Assembly (NCBI GenBank): GCA_029259835.1
Contig: JAJDEL010000100.1
Span: forward strand, 1 to 6,865
DNA from: Planctomicrobium sp.
GTDB lineage: Bacteria; Planctomycetota; Planctomycetia; Planctomycetales; Planctomycetaceae
Length of the DNA stretch: 6,865 nt
Direction of reading: 5' to 3'
Below are positions 5,530 to 6,865 of this stretch, piece by piece (position 1 is the stretch's first letter; every line of letters begins with the position of its first letter). The notes beneath the pieces are model-generated. The model did not search any database. It saw nothing but the letters and a program-made list of their open reading frames with translations, and was not told where the DNA came from. The translations under genes were made by a program, and so were the position numbers.

Positions 5530-6865
5530 ATGAGTTCCGATTTACAGTCTCCCAATTCGAAATTGACCGGTGATGTCCAAGCTGAGTTAAAGCAACTCGG
5601 CAAGTACAGGATCCTTCGTAGAATCGGGGCGGGCGGCATGGGGACGGTCTATCTCGCAGAAGACACCCTGCTCAAGCGAACTGTGGCCCTCAAAGTCCTT
5701 CCAAAAGATCGCGCCGAGAATCCGATTCTTGTCCGTCGGTTTCAATCAGAAGCCCGCGCTTCGGCGCAACTCACGCACAAGAATATCGTCGGAGTCTTCG
5801 ACGCCGGACAGGCAGATGGATATCTCTACATTGCTCTTGAGTACATTGACGGAAGTGACCTTCATGAGTGGCTAAAAAAGCGCGAGACCATTCCCATCAA
5901 ACGTTCAATTCTGATCATCAAGCAGATGGCGGAAGCGTTGCAACACGCGCATGAAAAAAAACTCGTTCATCGAGACATCAAGCCTGCTAACATCATGATT
6001 GCCAAAGACGGGACCGCAAAACTCGCGGACCTGGGGCTGGCAAGATCAATTGATGAAACTCTGGACACAACAATCACACGTGCCGGGACGACGGTTGGTA
6101 CTGTCGATTATATGTCACCCGAGCAAGCGGCGCACAGTAAACATGCCGACATCCGAAGCGACATCTATTCGCTAGGATGTACCTGGTATCATATGTTGAC
6201 AGGCTCACCGCCTTACCCAGATGGAGACTTGACCAACAAACTTCGCGCACATTCTGAGAAGCCAATTCCAGATCCACGCGAGGCCAACGACCGTGTTACT
6301 GAGACCATCGTCGCGATCATGCACCGCATGATGGCAAAGAAAAAGCAAGATCGATATCAACGCCCCCAAGATCTGCTGGACGATCTGAATAACTCCTCGA
6401 ACCTTGACGCAAATTCCAGTCAACTACTCGCAACGCTTTTTGAAGAAGATGAAAGTTCTGCCGAAATAGAATTCGTCGAAAGCGAGAGTTCTGTAGATTT
6501 CGAAGTTCAGGAAGAAGCACAATCTCAACTCCTGAGAAAAGGCAAACCAAACGAATCCCCATCGACCACGCCCAGCCTTCCCAGAAAAGCACAACGACAA
6601 AAATTAAGAAAAAACAAGAAGAAGCAACCTAATCCCAAGGCCCAGAAGCACGAAGAAAAGACAGAGGAAAGCCAGCCCACTGATGATCGACCAGTAAGCC
6701 GTAAACCATTGAAACGGGCTCGGAATGCCGAAGAACTCAATAAGCCAGAGTTCGCTACCGAGATACCACAACAGCCTGCTTCCCCTGTTCAAAAACCCAG
6801 TCCTCAAAAAGCTCGAAACACCGAGCAGTCGAAGAAAAAAGCCAGCCCATCAAAAGGGAAGAAAA
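5530..6865 (+). CDS. PknB-type serine/threonine protein kinase (3'-truncated)
   Basis: The visible 445 residues contain a complete eukaryotic-like protein kinase domain (about 26-287), which transfers phosphate from ATP to Ser/Thr of target proteins. Present are the glycine loop GAGGMGTVYLA (33-43), the ATP-anchoring lysine in VALK (K55), its partner E74 in FQSEA, the catalytic loop HRDIKPAN (D149, K151), the metal-binding DLG (D167, in place of DFG), a Thr-rich activation loop (178-191), YMSPEQA (194-200), D211 in SDIYSLG and R275 in DRYQRP. All catalytic residues are present, so it should be active; the activation-loop threonines are likely autophosphorylation sites. Residues 305-329 carry 12 acidic and no basic residues. 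From about 335 to the window edge the chain is Lys/Pro/Gln/Ser-rich and probably disordered. No membrane segment is seen in the visible part; any sensor or anchoring domain lies beyond the window. ATG 5530 is chosen because the frame is closed by TGA at 5518 just upstream. It likely has its own promoter. Confidence 0.96.
   Translation, partial: MSSDLQSPNSKLTGDVQAELKQLGKYRILRRIGAGGMGTVYLAEDTLLKRTVALKVLPKDRAENPILVRRFQSEARASAQLTHKNIVGVFDAGQADGYLYIALEYIDGSDLHEWLKKRETIPIKRSILIIKQMAEALQHAHEKKLVHRDIKPANIMIAKDGTAKLADLGLARSIDETLDTTITRAGTTVGTVDYMSPEQAAHSKHADIRSDIYSLGCTWYHMLTGSPPYPDGDLTNKLRAHSEKPIPDPREANDRVTETIVAIMHRMMAKKKQDRYQRPQDLLDDLNNSSNLDANSSQLLATLFEEDESSAEIEFVESESSVDFEVQEEAQSQLLRKGKPNESPSTTPSLPRKAQRQKLRKNKKKQPNPKAQKHEEKTEESQPTDDRPVSRKPLKRARNAEELNKPEFATEIPQQPASPVQKPSPQKARNTEQSKKKASPSKGKK

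Noticed and set aside
5520..5573. ATG at 5520 overlapping the upstream ORF stop (TGATG) as the kinase start
   Set aside because: It is out of frame with the kinase and stops after 17 codons; the kinase frame opens at ATG 5530.
1..6865. CRISPR array, tRNA, rRNA, transposase or defence system
   Set aside because: No regularly spaced repeats, cloverleaf with CCA-end context, rRNA-like stretch or recombinase/nuclease defence motifs were seen on either strand.

Overview
The window looks like an ordinary chromosomal segment of a planctomycete-type bacterium with roughly balanced GC (judged by eye). The signs are a PknB-like Ser/Thr kinase with a long charged tail, two large lipoproteins of unfamiliar architecture (one Gly/Pro/Tyr/Ser-rich), few Shine-Dalgarno sequences, and TTG as a likely start codon. 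This placement is an inference from style; no marker gene settles it.

Layout. (1) 1-685, plus: the C-terminal two thirds of purK (de novo purine synthesis), cut by the window edge. (2) 700-1716, plus: a membrane-anchored endonuclease/exonuclease/phosphatase (EEP) family protein, 14 nt after purK and probably cotranscribed. (3) 1717-1846: a convergent intergenic region holding a small paired palindrome at 1786-1850. Each half has a GTAG foot and a hairpin, as in REP/BIME elements mobilised by RAYT transposases. Its right GTAG supplies the stop codon of the next gene. (4) 1847-2875, minus: a lipoprotein with a low-complexity Pro/Gly/Ser linker and a C-terminal beta-rich, OB-fold-like domain. 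(5) 2876-3292: a 417-bp divergent intergenic region with no convincing gene but several inverted repeats, including two mutually exclusive stem-loops. (6) 3293-5248, plus: a 651-aa exported, probably lipid-anchored protein that reads as five tandem NTF2/SnoaL-like repeats. (7) 5249-5529: a likely terminator, then a good sigma70-type promoter embedded in a perfect 8-bp inverted repeat, then a 16-codon upstream ORF. (8) 5530-6865, plus: a PknB-type Ser/Thr protein kinase, complete in its catalytic domain but cut in its charged, disordered tail.

How the genes fit together. purK and the EEP gene form a short likely operon. The two lipoprotein genes diverge from the 2876-3292 region, so they may share control there. 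The kinase has its own promoter and is probably a separate unit. No defence island, CRISPR array, tRNA, rRNA or transposase gene is visible. The most unusual items are the REP-like pair that ends a gene, the five-repeat lipoprotein, and the structured leader of the kinase gene.
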